This document shows positions 25,191 through 35,300 of a stretch of DNA of 53,566 nt, piece after piece (within the stretch, counting starts at the first letter, position 1; each line of letters starts with the position of its first letter). The position numbers and the translations under genes were made by a program. The notes below the pieces were generated by a model. That model was not told where the DNA came from and did no database searches. It was given only the letters and a program-made list of their open reading frames with translations. This DNA comes from Halolactibacillus halophilus (GTDB taxonomy: Bacteria > Bacillota > Bacilli > Bacillales > Amphibacillaceae), in NCBI RefSeq assembly GCF_900115605.1, contig NZ_FOXC01000018.1, positions 1 through 53,566 on the forward strand, read 5' to 3'.

Positions 25191-27338
25191 ATGAAGGATA
25201 TTATTTTCGCATTGGATATTGGTACGCGGTCCGTTAACGGCTTGCTGCTAAACGTCTCAGAAGACACCTATACATTAATTGATTACGAAAGCATTGAACA
25301 TACAGAACGATCTATGTTAGACGGGCAAATTCACGATGTCGTAGCCGTATCGAAAATCATTCACAAGGTCAAAGAACGCTTAGAAGAACGGCACGAGATC
25401 ACCCTTAACAAAGTGTGCGTCGCCGCGGCTGGGCGCGCACTAAAAACTAGACGAACCATCGTATCAACAGATATTGGAAAACAACCCCTTATGGACCAAG
25501 AGGCAATCTCATTCCTTGAACTGAGTGCTGTTCAAAAAGCACAGTACGAATTAGCAGAAGAAGAAAAAGACCAAGACCAACTTACCCACTATTACTGTGT
25601 CGGTTATTCTGTCTTACAGTATAAATTAGATGATGACATTATAGGCTCACTTATAGATCAACAAGGAACGGTGGCTGAAGTTGAAATTATTGCAACATTT
25701 CTTCCTAAAGTCGTCGTTGAATCACTTATTTCAGCACTAAATCGTGCGGATTTAGACATGGAAGCTCTAACTCTCGAACCAATTGCTGCCATTAACGTTT
25801 TAATACCAGAGTCTATGAGGCGTTTAAATGTAGCTCTTGCTGATATTGGCGCTGGGACAAGTGATATTGCCTTAACAGATGCCGGCACGATTACCGCATA
25901 CGGAATGGTGTCTAAAGCCGGGGATGAAATTACAGAAGCGATTAGTGATCACTATTTACTTGATTTTAATGAAGCCGAACGTGTCAAACGAGAAATTACT
26001 GAACATGGTGAAGCCACCTTACAAGATATTTTGGGCTTTGAAACCGTTGTATCAAAAAAAGAATTGGCAATGGACATTAAAGAAGCCATTGATGATTTAG
26101 CAATAGCTATAGCTACTGAAATTATGACTTTAAACAAACGTGCACCTAAGGCAGTCATGTTAGTCGGTGGTGGGAGTTTAACGCCAATGTTGACACATGT
26201 ATTAGCTGAAAAACTGCAATTGCCAACGAATCGAGTAGCAACGCGTGGCACAGATGCGATTAAGAATTTACAAGCAGTCATCGATGTTCCACAAGGTCCA
26301 GAATTTATTACACCGATTGGTATTGCGATTGCCGCTAAACAAAATCCGGTGCACTATATAAGCGTGACCGTCAACGACCGTGCCGTTCGCTTATTTGATA
26401 TGAAGCAACTGACAGTTGGCGATTGTTTACTTGCTGCTGGCATTGAAGTGAAAAAAATGTACGGAAGACCTGGTATGGCTTATATGATTTCAGTTAATAA
26501 TCAGACCATTACATTACCTGGGACGCACGGGACGCCCCCAAAGCTGCAGCTAAACGGAGAAAATATCCATGTAGATGCTTTAATTCAACATAATGACAGG
26601 ATGCTCGTTCAAAAAGGGGATGACGGCCAAGAGCCTAACGTGACACTATTCGAGGTTGTTGGTGATATTCAGCCTTTTAATATTTATTTTAATGATCAAC
26701 CTTATAAAGTCTTGCCAATTATCAAAGTAAATGATACCTCAACCTCGCTCGATCATATACTTAAAGATGGGGATAGGGTAGAACTCATCGATCAAATTAA
26801 TTTAGAGATGTGGCTTAATCAATCTGAGTTTCATTACTTGGCTCATGAGCCTGAAATATTTGCGATTTATCTTGATGATAAATTCATACCTTTTGAAGCT
26901 GTTTCAGAACGTTTACTCATTAACAATAAACCAGCTACGCTTAAGACAAAATTAAAAGCACAAGATAAAATCAGTTATAGTCCGCTTCAAAAAGTAGCAA
27001 AAGAAAGACTGGTTGATTTACTCAACTTAGATCTTACCACTTGCATCACTGTGACTTTTAACGGAGAGACAGTCATCATTGAAAAAGCTAAACGTGCCCT
27101 ATATCATCACGACCGTCAAATACAAGATGACGACATTATCGAACCACTATCTAAGTTGACCTTAAAACCATTACCTGACACGACATTTGTTTTCCAAGAT
27201 GTGTTCAGATATGTTCACTTTGATTTAATGAAACAACGCGGGCACATTAGTATTTTAAAAAATAATATCCCTACCACTTTTTTAGAACCGATTCAAGACG
27301 GGGACTCACTTGAGATTAAGTACGAGTCAAAATCCTAA
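25191..27338 (+). CDS. FtsA/PilM-like ATPase with C-terminal beta-grasp-like repeats, role unknown
   Basis: 715 residues. The first 380 form an actin-like (ASKHA) ATPase: phosphate-1 loop FALDIGTRSVNGLL near the N-terminus, phosphate-2 LADIGAGTSDIALT at about 212-225, adenosine loop MLVGGGSLTPML at about 323-334, and an FtsA 1C-like insertion at about 85-175. The last 330 residues hold successive small beta-rich units (SVTVNDRAVRLF, FNDQPYKVLPIIKVND, VTFNGETVIIE) that look like ubiquitin-like or SLBB modules. FtsA itself is about 430 residues and lies beside ftsZ, so this is a separate paralogue family. GGAG precedes the ATG. A link to cell division or to a surface/secretion machine is inferred only. 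Confidence 0.75.
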   Translation: MKDIIFALDIGTRSVNGLLLNVSEDTYTLIDYESIEHTERSMLDGQIHDVVAVSKIIHKVKERLEERHEITLNKVCVAAAGRALKTRRTIVSTDIGKQPLMDQEAISFLELSAVQKAQYELAEEEKDQDQLTHYYCVGYSVLQYKLDDDIIGSLIDQQGTVAEVEIIATFLPKVVVESLISALNRADLDMEALTLEPIAAINVLIPESMRRLNVALADIGAGTSDIALTDAGTITAYGMVSKAGDEITEAISDHYLLDFNEAERVKREITEHGEATLQDILGFETVVSKKELAMDIKEAIDDLAIAIATEIMTLNKRAPKAVMLVGGGSLTPMLTHVLAEKLQLPTNRVATRGTDAIKNLQAVIDVPQGPEFITPIGIAIAAKQNPVHYISVTVNDRAVRLFDMKQLTVGDCLLAAGIEVKKMYGRPGMAYMISVNNQTITLPGTHGTPPKLQLNGENIHVDALIQHNDRMLVQKGDDGQEPNVTLFEVVGDIQPFNIYFNDQPYKVLPIIKVNDTSTSLDHILKDGDRVELIDQINLEMWLNQSEFHYLAHEPEIFAIYLDDKFIPFEAVSERLLINNKPATLKTKLKAQDKISYSPLQKVAKERLVDLLNLDLTTCITVTFNGETVIIEKAKRALYHHDRQIQDDDIIEPLSKLTLKPLPDTTFVFQDVFRYVHFDLMKQRGHISILKNNIPTTFLEPIQDGDSLEIKYESKS

Positions 27339-27390
27339 CACAAATAATTACTGCAAAGTTACTCAAATAATGTCTAACTTATCAATAAGA

Positions 27391-27431
27391 AAGAACCCTT
27401 ATGACACCGTTGAAGTGTCATAAGGGTTCTT
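27391..27431. terminator. Bidirectional terminator
   Basis: AAGAACCCTTATGACAC (27391-27407) and GTGTCATAAGGGTTCTT (27415-27431) form a perfect 17-bp stem between two convergent genes. Confidence 0.92.
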
Positions 27432-27442
27432 ATGTTTTATAC

Positions 27443-27997
27443 TTATTTTTCCTTTATATCTTCTGCGCCTTCTTTTACAGCTTCTGTTACCTTTTCAGCT
27501 GCATCTTTAGCTGCATCAGCTTTTCTTTCAGCTGTTTCTTTAGCTTCGTCTGCTTTTTCTTTTACTTCTTCAGCTTTCTCTTCAATTGCATCTTCTACAT
27601 CTGCTTGAGCGCAGTCAGCATCAGCTTTCATTGCTGCTTTTTTCTTTTTCAACTCTTCTGTTGTTTCATTAATTTTTGCTTGGACAGTCTGTTTCGTTTC
27701 ATTAAATTTCGACTGGAAATCTTGTGATTTTTCATTAACTGTTTGTTGAAGATCAGCTGTTTTATCTTTTGCATAAGATTTAAATTCATCAGATTTTTCT
27801 AATGCTTTATCTTTGTACACAAGTGCTTTTTCCTTTACATCTGTTGCACCTTTATTAATATCTTCTCTTACTTCTTTACCTGATTTAGGTGCGAATAATA
27901 AGGCCACTGATGCCCCTACAATACTACCAACTAGTGAGCCAATCAGAAAGTCTTTTGCATTAATATTGTCGTTTGTTTTATTTTCTTGGTTTGTCAT
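27443..27997 (-). CDS. ytxH: YtxH-family protein with LEA-like helical tail
   Basis: 184 residues. One transmembrane segment with glycine-rich YtxH signature (DFLIGSLVGSIVGASVALLF, then APKSGKEVRED) near residues 17-45, followed by about 140 residues of charged Lys/Glu/Ala/Asp helix with 11-residue-like repeats (KEKADEAKETAERK). Family members are general-stress membrane proteins of Bacilli. Here the soluble tail is long, resembling desiccation-protective LEA proteins. Lies next to the DUF948 gene as in Bacillus ytxG-ytxH. GGAGG ribosome site. Confidence 0.85.
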   Translation of the reverse strand: MTNQENKTNDNINAKDFLIGSLVGSIVGASVALLFAPKSGKEVREDINKGATDVKEKALVYKDKALEKSDEFKSYAKDKTADLQQTVNEKSQDFQSKFNETKQTVQAKINETTEELKKKKAAMKADADCAQADVEDAIEEKAEEVKEKADEAKETAERKADAAKDAAEKVTEAVKEGAEDIKEK

Positions 27998-28043
27998 GAA
28001 TAATTCCTCCTTAAAATTTTACTAAGTAGTTATATATAGTTTA

Positions 28044-28463
28044 TCACTTAGTGCGCTTTTTATCTTTCTTTTTCTTAAAAACTTCCATAGCGACATTGCC
28101 CCATTTAATGGCTTGTGCCGTTTCTTCTTTGTTTTCAACAGCTATTTTTGAAATAGTCTCAGACACTTCGTTAACAGAAGCACTAAACGTGGTAAATGTT
28201 GAACTTAGACCACTTATACTATCGACAAGTCCATTCAATTTATCTGCTTTCTGATTAATATCCTCCGCTAATGCATTGGTTCGATTAAGCAATAGTGTTG
28301 TTTCTGTTGTAATACCTTCCATTTGTTTCTCTAAGCCTTCTAAAGTATTTGCTACACTCGTCATCGTACGCTCGGACTCTTTTAGTAAGCGCACAAGATA
28401 AATGACAAGCACTGCGAAAGCAATCGCCGCAATTAATGCCGAGATATAGAGAAGATTATCCAT
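28044..28463 (-). CDS. ytxG: DUF948 general-stress protein YtxG
   Basis: 139 residues from the ATG at 28463 (AGGAGTG upstream). One N-terminal transmembrane helix (LYISALIAAIAFAVLVIYLV), then a long coiled coil with methyl-accepting-like heptads (MTSVANTLEGLEKQM, VDSISGLSST) typical of DUF948, and a lysine-rich end. It stands upstream of ytxH on the same strand. Function unknown; in Bacillus the pair belongs to the sigma-B stress response. Confidence 0.85.
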   Translation of the reverse strand: MDNLLYISALIAAIAFAVLVIYLVRLLKESERTMTSVANTLEGLEKQMEGITTETTLLLNRTNALAEDINQKADKLNGLVDSISGLSSTFTTFSASVNEVSETISKIAVENKEETAQAIKWGNVAMEVFKKKKDKKRTK

Positions 28464-28553
28464 ACCAATCACTCCTTTATCATTTATTTATTTTTATAAA
28501 AATGTTCTAGTGGTGTTTACCCCATTTTAAAATTTTGTAAACTTAAAAATTAA

Positions 28554-28597
28554 AAAACTGACCACTCATTACTATATTCGTTAGATTGATCAGTTTT
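28554..28597. terminator. Terminator after murC
   Basis: AAAACTGA (28554-28561) pairs with TCAGTTTT (28590-28597). On the minus strand T residues follow. Confidence 0.6.
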
Positions 28598-28603
28598 TCC
28601 TTC

Positions 28604-29902
28604 TTAGTTGTTCAAATATTTTTCATAAGCTGTTTGGAACGATTGAATATCACCGGCACCCATAAACACAATGATATCTGCCTCTTCTTTGGTTAATGTC
28701 TTGATATTGTCTAATGTGACATAATGACAATTATCAATCAGATTTCCTAGGTTTTCAATCGATAACTTTCCAACTAACTCTCTTGCTGATCCAAAAATGT
28801 CTGTTAAATAGACGTGATCAGCCAACATTAAACTATCCGCAAAATCTTGTAAGAACATTTTTGTTCGCGAATACGTGTGTGGTTGAAAGACCGCTGTTAC
28901 TTTTTTATTTGGATATTTTCTTCTAATTGAATCGAGCGTGGCTTCAATTTCTTTCGGATGATGGGCATAATCATCAATCAGCACTTGATTCCCTACGCGT
29001 TTTTCAGAAAAACGCCGCTTAACACCACCATAAGTTTCTAGGTGCTTCATTTGATTGCTTTCAAAACCTTCATAGTGACAAAGCGCAATTACAGCTAATG
29101 CGTTTAGAACATTATGTTTTCCGAAAAGTGGAATGGTAAATGTATCGTAAAAATCATGCCTTACATACACTTCAAACATTGTACCTGCTTCGGTTTCGCG
29201 CATATCTTTCGCTTGAAAATCGTTATCCTCATTAAAACCATAATAGACAACAGGTACTTTTGCTTGAATTTTATGCAAGTACTCATCATCGCCACAAGCA
29301 ATAATCCCTTTTTTCACTTGTTCCGCCATCGACTGAAAAGCAGAAAAAACATCATCAATGCTCGAAAAATAATCTGGATGATCAAAATCAATATTCGTCA
29401 TAATTGCATAGTCTGGTTCATAACTCAAGAAATGACGGCGATATTCGCATGCTTCAAAAGCAAAATAACGGCTGTCGACATGACCAACACCGGTACCGTC
29501 CCCAATTAAATAAGATATCGGTTCAATATTTTTCAACACGTGACTGAGTAAGCCCGTTGTTGAAGTTTTCCCGTGTGCGCCCGTCACTGCGATACTCGTA
29601 TATTGATTAAGCCACTTACCTAAAAACTCATGATATTTATAAATCGTTAAGCCTAAAGCTTGTGCTCGTTCTACCTCTGCATGATCATCTCCAAAAGCAT
29701 TTCCTTGAATGATAGTCAAACCTGGGTGAATGTTATCTTTAGAAAAAGGGACTACTTTAATCCCTTTATCGAACAATGCTTGATCTGTAAAAAATGTTTT
29801 TTTAACATCTGATCCTTGAACGGTTTCACCCTCATCATGAAGGATATGTGCCAGTGCGCTCATACCTGTTCCTTTGATACCAATAAAATGATAAATTGTC
29901 AT
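28604..29902 (-). CDS. murC: UDP-N-acetylmuramate--L-alanine ligase
   Basis: 432 residues. N-terminal UDP-binding Rossmann fold with [16 protein letters not shown]-binding P-loop GAHGKTSTT at 108-116, central Mur ligase signature ([11 protein letters not shown]) and C-terminal domain with [10 protein letters not shown]. It adds L-alanine to UDP-MurNAc in the cytosol, the first step of stem-peptide synthesis. The gene order (downstream of sftA and pncB) resembles Bacillus ytpT-murC. Length agrees with the Bacillus enzyme. Confidence 0.96.
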   Translation of the reverse strand: MTIYHFIGIKGTGMSALAHILHDEGETVQGSDVKKTFFTDQALFDKGIKVVPFSKDNIHPGLTIIQGNAFGDDHAEVERAQALGLTIYKYHEFLGKWLNQYTSIAVTGAHGKTSTTGLLSHVLKNIEPISYLIGDGTGVGHVDSRYFAFEACEYRRHFLSYEPDYAIMTNIDFDHPDYFSSIDDVFSAFQSMAEQVKKGIIACGDDEYLHKIQAKVPVVYYGFNEDNDFQAKDMRETEAGTMFEVYVRHDFYDTFTIPLFGKHNVLNALAVIALCHYEGFESNQMKHLETYGGVKRRFSEKRVGNQVLIDDYAHHPKEIEATLDSIRRKYPNKKVTAVFQPHTYSRTKMFLQDFADSLMLADHVYLTDIFGSARELVGKLSIENLGNLIDNCHYVTLDNIKTLTKEEADIIVFMGAGDIQSFQTAYEKYLNN

Positions 29903-30029
29903 AAATCTTACCCCCGTAAGTGTCTAACGCTGTTCTCATTCTGTCCAAACGTTACTATTTTTTAACGCTTAAACAGCACAATTATGCATTATAGCATAGA
30001 ATATATAAAAACTAAATCAATAGGAAGGA

Positions 30030-31139
30030 CTACTTATGAAAGTGAACCTTTTCAAGACGTGGGTTCGGACGATATCGACGACCAAATTTAGATTCTGGCT
30101 CCCCATTTAAAATGACACTATCCCCTGTAAATCCAATTTTATTATCAAGCAAACTACGTCCAACACCATAAATATCAACCGGCACGTTTTGCTTTTCAAA
30201 TTGCTTGATTTTTTCTTCGGTAAAGCCACCTGTCGCAATAATCTTTACATGCTCAAATCCTTCATCATCTAACGCAAGGCGTAAGGCAAAAATAAGCTCT
30301 GGATTGACCCCACGTGGATCAAACGGTCCCATGATGTGTTCGTTGCGTAAGAAATATTTATCTACAACGTTATTCGATGTATCGAGTCGCACCCCTTTCA
30401 GTTCATTTTTGAACGCATGCGCGACTTTTAATGAATCAGTGATGACATCATTATTGTAATCAACAAGCACCATCAGTTCATCATCTGGGTACACTTCTTT
30501 ATAGGCTTTTGAAGCTGCCACGGCATCACCTTCAAATAATTGAATCAAGGCGTGTGGCATCGTACCCATACCGGTTTTTCCCCACCATTCGTTCATCGCA
30601 TGTGTCGCTTGAGCTGTTGATCCACCAATAAATGCCGCATAGCCATCACCAGCTTGTTGTGTATAATGATCATCTCTATCTCCCATAAACATGACCGGTT
30701 TTTGTGTACCGGATGTCCGGCCGGCTTTTACGACGTTATATACATTCGTCGCCACAGACGTACGACGTGCTAAAATACCGTCAATGATACCTTCTAAATA
30801 ACCAAATGATTGATAAGGACCTTTGATAGTTAAAACCGTTTCAAATGGGCTGACTTTATCGCCATCTTTTAATGAATGAATCTCTAAGTTTTCAGGATCA
30901 TCACTAAACGTATGTAAAAGCGCAATTACTTCGTCTGTTCCGCAAAGTACCGCATGATTCTTTTGAAAAAACTGCATAATCACTTCATTATTCGGACGTT
31001 TTTTCTGGGCAATTTCTTTCGTTTTCAAGAAATATACAGCTGAAAACCAACCATCTTTGATACGTTCATCGAACTTAAATGTTTTATTGGTCAAACGATC
31101 AATCTCACCATTTAATTTTAAACTGATTTCTTTTTTCAT
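30030..31139 (-). CDS. pncB: Nicotinate phosphoribosyltransferase
   Basis: 369 residues, the short NAPRTase form. Motifs include GDRDDHYTQQAGDGYAAF, an active-site-like GGSTAQATHAMNEWW, and the barrel stretch VRLDTSNNVVDKYF plus ATGGFTEEKI. It converts nicotinate and PRPP to nicotinate mononucleotide for NAD salvage. It sits between sftA and murC on the same strand with a 38-bp gap to sftA. AGGGG ribosome site. Confidence 0.9.
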   Translation of the reverse strand: MKKEISLKLNGEIDRLTNKTFKFDERIKDGWFSAVYFLKTKEIAQKKRPNNEVIMQFFQKNHAVLCGTDEVIALLHTFSDDPENLEIHSLKDGDKVSPFETVLTIKGPYQSFGYLEGIIDGILARRTSVATNVYNVVKAGRTSGTQKPVMFMGDRDDHYTQQAGDGYAAFIGGSTAQATHAMNEWWGKTGMGTMPHALIQLFEGDAVAASKAYKEVYPDDELMVLVDYNNDVITDSLKVAHAFKNELKGVRLDTSNNVVDKYFLRNEHIMGPFDPRGVNPELIFALRLALDDEGFEHVKIIATGGFTEEKIKQFEKQNVPVDIYGVGRSLLDNKIGFTGDSVILNGEPESKFGRRYRPNPRLEKVHFHK

Positions 31140-31177
31140 TAGTTTTAACCCCTTATTTTCATTTATTTATTTATTTT

Positions 31178-33625
31178 TTATAGCTTTGACTGACGTAAAT
31201 GATATAATTCTTCCCTAGAAACAAGGATTGTACGTGGCTTAGATCCATTTTGTCCAGAGACAATACCTTGGTGTTCTAAAGTATCAATAATCCTCGCTGC
31301 TCTATTATAGCCTATTTTAAAGCGACGTTGAAGTAAAGAGGTACTAATTGTCTCATTTTCTGAGACAAAATCTAACGCTTCATCATATAATTCATCCGTC
31401 ATTTCTTCTTGTTCAATAGACTGTAGTAATTCCTCTTGTTCAAATAAATAGTTTGGCTCACTTTGTTGTTTTAAATATCTCGTCACGCGTTCAATCTCAT
31501 CATCGGAAACAAATGCCCCCTGAATTCTAACCGGATGTCTTGCACCGTTTTCAACAAACAACATGTCACCTTTACCTAATAACCGCTCAGCTCCTGCTGT
31601 ATCAATCATCGTACGTGAATCAACTTGAGAGGCCACACTAAAAGCGATACGTGAAGGGATATTAGACTTAATCAGCCCTGTCACAACATCAACAGACGGT
31701 CGTTGAGTCGCAAGTAACAAATGAATGCCAGCAGCACGTGCTTTTTGAGCAATGCGACAGATCGCATCTTCAACATCTTGTGGAGCCGCCATCATTAGAT
31801 CGGCTAACTCATCGATGACAATGACAATCATCGGTAACGTATTCTGATTACTTTGACGCATTTTCTCATTATAGCGAGATAAATCTCGGGCGCCGTTTTC
31901 TACAAATTGTTGATAGCGTCGTTCCATCTCTTCAACTGCCCATTTAAGTGCTTGCGTGGCAGCTTTTACGTCTGTGATAACCGGACTAACTAAGTGCGGT
32001 AGCGCATTATACGGTTGAAGTTCAACCATTTTCGGATCAATTAATAGCAACCGTACGTCTTCTGGTGACGCCTTATAAAGTAAAGATAACAGAATGGTAT
32101 TTATGCAGACACTTTTCCCCGAACCCGTAGCACCGGCAATTAATCCGTGCGGCATTTTTTTAAGATCTGTCACAATCGCTTCTCCTGATATATCAAGGCC
32201 GAGTCCAACCGTTAGCGGTGATGATGCCTGTTGGAACGTCGCGGAAGCGAGAATTTCACTTAACATGACTGGACGAGTTGCATCATTTGGTACTTCAATT
32301 CCAATGGCATGCTTACCTGGAATAGGAGCCTCGATTCGAATATCTTTAGCCGCTAGACTCAATTTCAAATCATCGCTTAGATTTTTAACTTTACTTACCT
32401 TTACGCCTGTCTCCGGTTTAATCTCAAATCGAGTGACACTTGGCCCTTGCATTACATTAACCACTTCTGCCTTCACATTAAACTGACTAAGCGCCTCAAT
32501 TAAACGTGTCGACTGTTCATGAATAAACGTATCATCCTCATTTACTGAGCCAACCGGATCATTGAGTAAATGCAGAGGCAGTGCGTCAGTTAAAGATTTG
32601 TCAGGGCGTGTAGTCGGTGATGAACTAGATTCAACTGAACGCGACAGGTTTTCTTTAACGTCTTCACTAGAAGCAACGGGTTTACTTTGCATTTGATTTT
32701 TTGTTTGCGTTTCACTTTTTGATTGTTGCTCTTTTAACCGGTCATAGTACCTCTTCTTATCACTCGGACGCATCCTTACGTTGAAAGGTGTTTGACTCTT
32801 GTTAAGTTCGCGCTTAGCCGGTTCGTGTACTGGCGACCGCTTTAACAATGTTTCCTGGTTCTCACTGTCAATTTCTTCTTGAGTTATTAATGGCGACTGT
32901 GTCACGCTTGAGTTTGGCTCTTTATTTAGTGCTGGTTCATCATTAACTTCCTGACTTGTGTTTGATTCATTAGCTCGTGCAGTGTTATGTGACGATGTTT
33001 GTTTTTCTCCTGTGAACTCATCGTCATCCGCTATCGTTAGCTTTTTCTTTTTTTCAACAAACGATTGTGTCACATCTTCAGCTTCAGCTTCGGCGTTTGG
33101 ATTAGGCGGTTCAACCAGTGACTGTCTTTTTTGCCCGATTCGATCATAAGCATAATCCGACATTTCTCCTCGTATTCGTCTCACTTCGTTTAAAATATTT
33201 GATACATATGCTGTTGTCACAGTATCAGCTGATTGACGTGTGATTCGATTGGTTTCTGGTGTGACCTCTTTATTTTGGAGCCGTTTTTTAAAACCATAGA
33301 CCGGCGAAGGGATTTCAGTCACTTTAAATGGTTTGTGCGTGTTTGATGTTTCCTTAGGTTGCTCTTGGACTTCTTTTTTATCTAGCGTCGCTTCTTTTTG
33401 ATGAGGTTCTCTATTTTTTCCTACTTCATCAATTGAAACAGGAAATTTAAACTCACGTTCTTTCGGATAATAGTAAGTCATTTTCGTATCAATTTTGCGA
33501 TAGGGTTGTCTTTTTATATTTTTTTGCGCTTCATCTTTATGTATAACGTCATTCTCTTCATCAGCACCTTGGTCTTGGTCAGGATGGAAGAGATGACTAA
33601 AGTGTTGTTTGAATTTATCCCACAT
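31178..33625 (-). CDS. sftA: DNA translocase SftA (FtsK/SpoIIIE family, soluble)
   Basis: 815 residues from the ATG at 33625; a GTG nine bases earlier is also possible. There is no membrane segment: the N-terminal 350 residues are a charged, disordered linker. The motor follows: Walker A GATGSGKSVCINT, Walker B MIVIVIDELADLMM, and FtsK signature ATQRPSVDVVTGLIK. The C-terminal gamma winged helix (SLLQRRFKIGYNRAARIID) reads polar DNA sequences. SftA clears DNA from the septum before closure. Absence of transmembrane helices separates it from SpoIIIE. Confidence 0.92.
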   Translation of the reverse strand: MWDKFKQHFSHLFHPDQDQGADEENDVIHKDEAQKNIKRQPYRKIDTKMTYYYPKEREFKFPVSIDEVGKNREPHQKEATLDKKEVQEQPKETSNTHKPFKVTEIPSPVYGFKKRLQNKEVTPETNRITRQSADTVTTAYVSNILNEVRRIRGEMSDYAYDRIGQKRQSLVEPPNPNAEAEAEDVTQSFVEKKKKLTIADDDEFTGEKQTSSHNTARANESNTSQEVNDEPALNKEPNSSVTQSPLITQEEIDSENQETLLKRSPVHEPAKRELNKSQTPFNVRMRPSDKKRYYDRLKEQQSKSETQTKNQMQSKPVASSEDVKENLSRSVESSSSPTTRPDKSLTDALPLHLLNDPVGSVNEDDTFIHEQSTRLIEALSQFNVKAEVVNVMQGPSVTRFEIKPETGVKVSKVKNLSDDLKLSLAAKDIRIEAPIPGKHAIGIEVPNDATRPVMLSEILASATFQQASSPLTVGLGLDISGEAIVTDLKKMPHGLIAGATGSGKSVCINTILLSLLYKASPEDVRLLLIDPKMVELQPYNALPHLVSPVITDVKAATQALKWAVEEMERRYQQFVENGARDLSRYNEKMRQSNQNTLPMIVIVIDELADLMMAAPQDVEDAICRIAQKARAAGIHLLLATQRPSVDVVTGLIKSNIPSRIAFSVASQVDSRTMIDTAGAERLLGKGDMLFVENGARHPVRIQGAFVSDDEIERVTRYLKQQSEPNYLFEQEELLQSIEQEEMTDELYDEALDFVSENETISTSLLQRRFKIGYNRAARIIDTLEHQGIVSGQNGSKPRTILVSREELYHLRQSKL

Positions 33626-33720
33626 ATGATTCACTCTCTCTATAAAGTCATTAGTTTTATTTTAACAAAGTTTTCGTTAAAATAGTTTATTTCTACATTA
33701 TTTTTTCATCCTGAAAAAAA

Positions 33721-33748
33721 TGCGCAAAAGAACAAGGTCTTTTGCGCA
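33721..33748. terminator. Terminator after ytpR
   Basis: TGCGCAAAAGA and TCTTTTGCGCA form an 11-bp stem with a six-base loop, preceded by an A-run (T-run in the minus direction). Confidence 0.85.
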
Positions 33749-33756
33749 TCTCATCA

Positions 33757-34359
33757 TTAAAATGTAAATTCATCGCCGGTTGTTACGTCATCACCTAAAA
33801 TATAGATGCCTTTTTCCTCTGGTGCATTTGGTAAGCCCAATTCACGTTGTGAACAAATCATTCCAAAAGAATCTTCGCCACGTAAGTTTGCTTCTTTAAT
33901 TTCCATACCACCCGGCATAATCGCACCGACTTTTGCGACAACAACATGTTGGTCCTTATCGACATTTGGCGCACCGCAGACGATTTGAACAATTTCGGTT
34001 CCTAAATCAACTTGGCAGACATTGAGTTTATCTGCGTTCTCATGTTTACGAATATCTTTGACAAAGCCAACCACAAACTTAGGTGAAAGATCAACTTTAA
34101 GTGGCTTGTCTAGACCGTTATTTTTTAAAACGTTGTTAAACTTGTCTAAGAACGCCTCATCCATTCTAAACTGACCGTCTTCTACTGAAAAATACTTAGA
34201 CGCGTTAAAAATATTATACCCAAGAAGTGTTTCATCTGTCGTATCAAAAATTTCTACCACGTCTCCAAAACGACGGAAGCTTGTTTCGTAACGATTTCCT
34301 GTTTTAATTGGAAGTATTAGCACATCACCAATACCTGTCTGATTGTAATACACGTTCAT
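33757..34359 (-). CDS. ytpR: tRNA-binding-domain protein YtpR
   Basis: 200 residues. The N-terminal 90 residues are specific to the YtpR family (DUF4479-like). The C-terminal half is the EMAP/PheT-type OB fold: [29 protein letters not shown], then [11 protein letters not shown]. It binds structured RNA, probably tRNA, but its cellular role is not settled. It follows ytpQ and ytpP on the same strand as in Bacillus. Confidence 0.92.
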   Translation of the reverse strand: MNVYYNQTGIGDVLILPIKTGNRYETSFRRFGDVVEIFDTTDETLLGYNIFNASKYFSVEDGQFRMDEAFLDKFNNVLKNNGLDKPLKVDLSPKFVVGFVKDIRKHENADKLNVCQVDLGTEIVQIVCGAPNVDKDQHVVVAKVGAIMPGGMEIKEANLRGEDSFGMICSQRELGLPNAPEEKGIYILGDDVTTGDEFTF

Positions 34360-34381
34360 GTTTGACTCATTCCTTTTCTAA

Positions 34382-35185
34382 TTAATCTGTTGGTTTTTTC
34401 TTTGCCATAATGAAAATTGGCGTAAGCGTATCATCTTCATATAAAAATGACAAAGCAGTAATTGGCACTTGCCCTTCTGAGAAGAATTGCATAGCCATCT
34501 GTTGTAGTATATCATATCCTTTCGGATTGTGAATATCTGCGACAATAAAAGCATCTTGATGAGGCACACAAAAAGATAATTCGCCTGTTGCATGTACTTT
34601 TTGATCAGACAAAAATTCATCATGAAGAATTCGACTCGCCGTATAGCCGTCTTGATTTTTAACAAAGTAAAAGTCATTTTCCGCGACGGTTTGTTTATTT
34701 AAATCGATGGGCAAAGCTTTAAGATTCATCATCGCATAGTCATGTAATTGTGCCTTCGTCCAGCCACTTTCTTGGAGCATTGTTTCATCTATTAGTTGAT
34801 AACTCGTCTCTAAGTCAAGCGCATAAAAAACCGTTGTCTCAGCTGTATGCGGCGTTGAGATGAGTTGTTTATCCGAGCCATGAGTGGTAGTAAAACTTTC
34901 CGCGCGAATCACAGGAAAGACACGATTTTCATTGTCTATTAACTGATGATTAGTTTTTAATTTATTTAGAGATTGTGTTACTTTTTCTATAAGCGGAGCG
35001 AGTGCTTTATCTCCATCTTTTTCGTATTTTTCAATAACTTTTGTTAGGTGAATGGTGACGCCTTGATTCGTCTCTTGGTCAACAACACGATATTGATCCG
35101 TTTCCCGGTCAAACTGTGTTTGATACGTCGTTTCTCCGAAGGCTTGATCAAGCTTTCTTTTTATTTCAAAACTTTTTTGTGACAT
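34382..35185 (-). CDS. ytpQ: DUF1444 protein YtpQ
   Basis: 267 residues from the ATG at 35185 (AAAGGA eight bases upstream; the ATG at 35194 abuts the ribosome site). Matches the DUF1444/YtpQ family: RVFPVIRAESFTT, VFYALDLETSYQLI and a C-terminal FIMAKKKP. The protein is soluble and of unknown function. It lies 22 bp upstream of ytpR. Confidence 0.88.
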   Translation of the reverse strand: MSQKSFEIKRKLDQAFGETTYQTQFDRETDQYRVVDQETNQGVTIHLTKVIEKYEKDGDKALAPLIEKVTQSLNKLKTNHQLIDNENRVFPVIRAESFTTTHGSDKQLISTPHTAETTVFYALDLETSYQLIDETMLQESGWTKAQLHDYAMMNLKALPIDLNKQTVAENDFYFVKNQDGYTASRILHDEFLSDQKVHATGELSFCVPHQDAFIVADIHNPKGYDILQQMAMQFFSEGQVPITALSFLYEDDTLTPIFIMAKKKPTD

Positions 35186-35233
35186 TCTATTCATCCTTTC
35201 AGCGCGTGGCCACTTTTATTGTATCATGACTCA

Positions 35234-35279
35234 AAAGACAAACAAAAAGAAAGTACTTAGTACTTTCCCTGTTGTCTTT
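35234..35279. terminator. Terminator after ytpP
   Basis: AAAGACAA (35234-35241) pairs with TTGTCTTT (35272-35279), and an inner palindrome GAAAGTACTTAGTACTTTC lies inside. Confidence 0.6.
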
Positions 35280-35300
35280 CTTATTTAATGACCTGACCAC

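Noticed and set aside
27401-27727. Phe/Cys-rich open frame on the plus strand
   Set aside because: It is the antisense of the Lys/Glu/Ala repeats in ytxH and begins inside a terminator stem.
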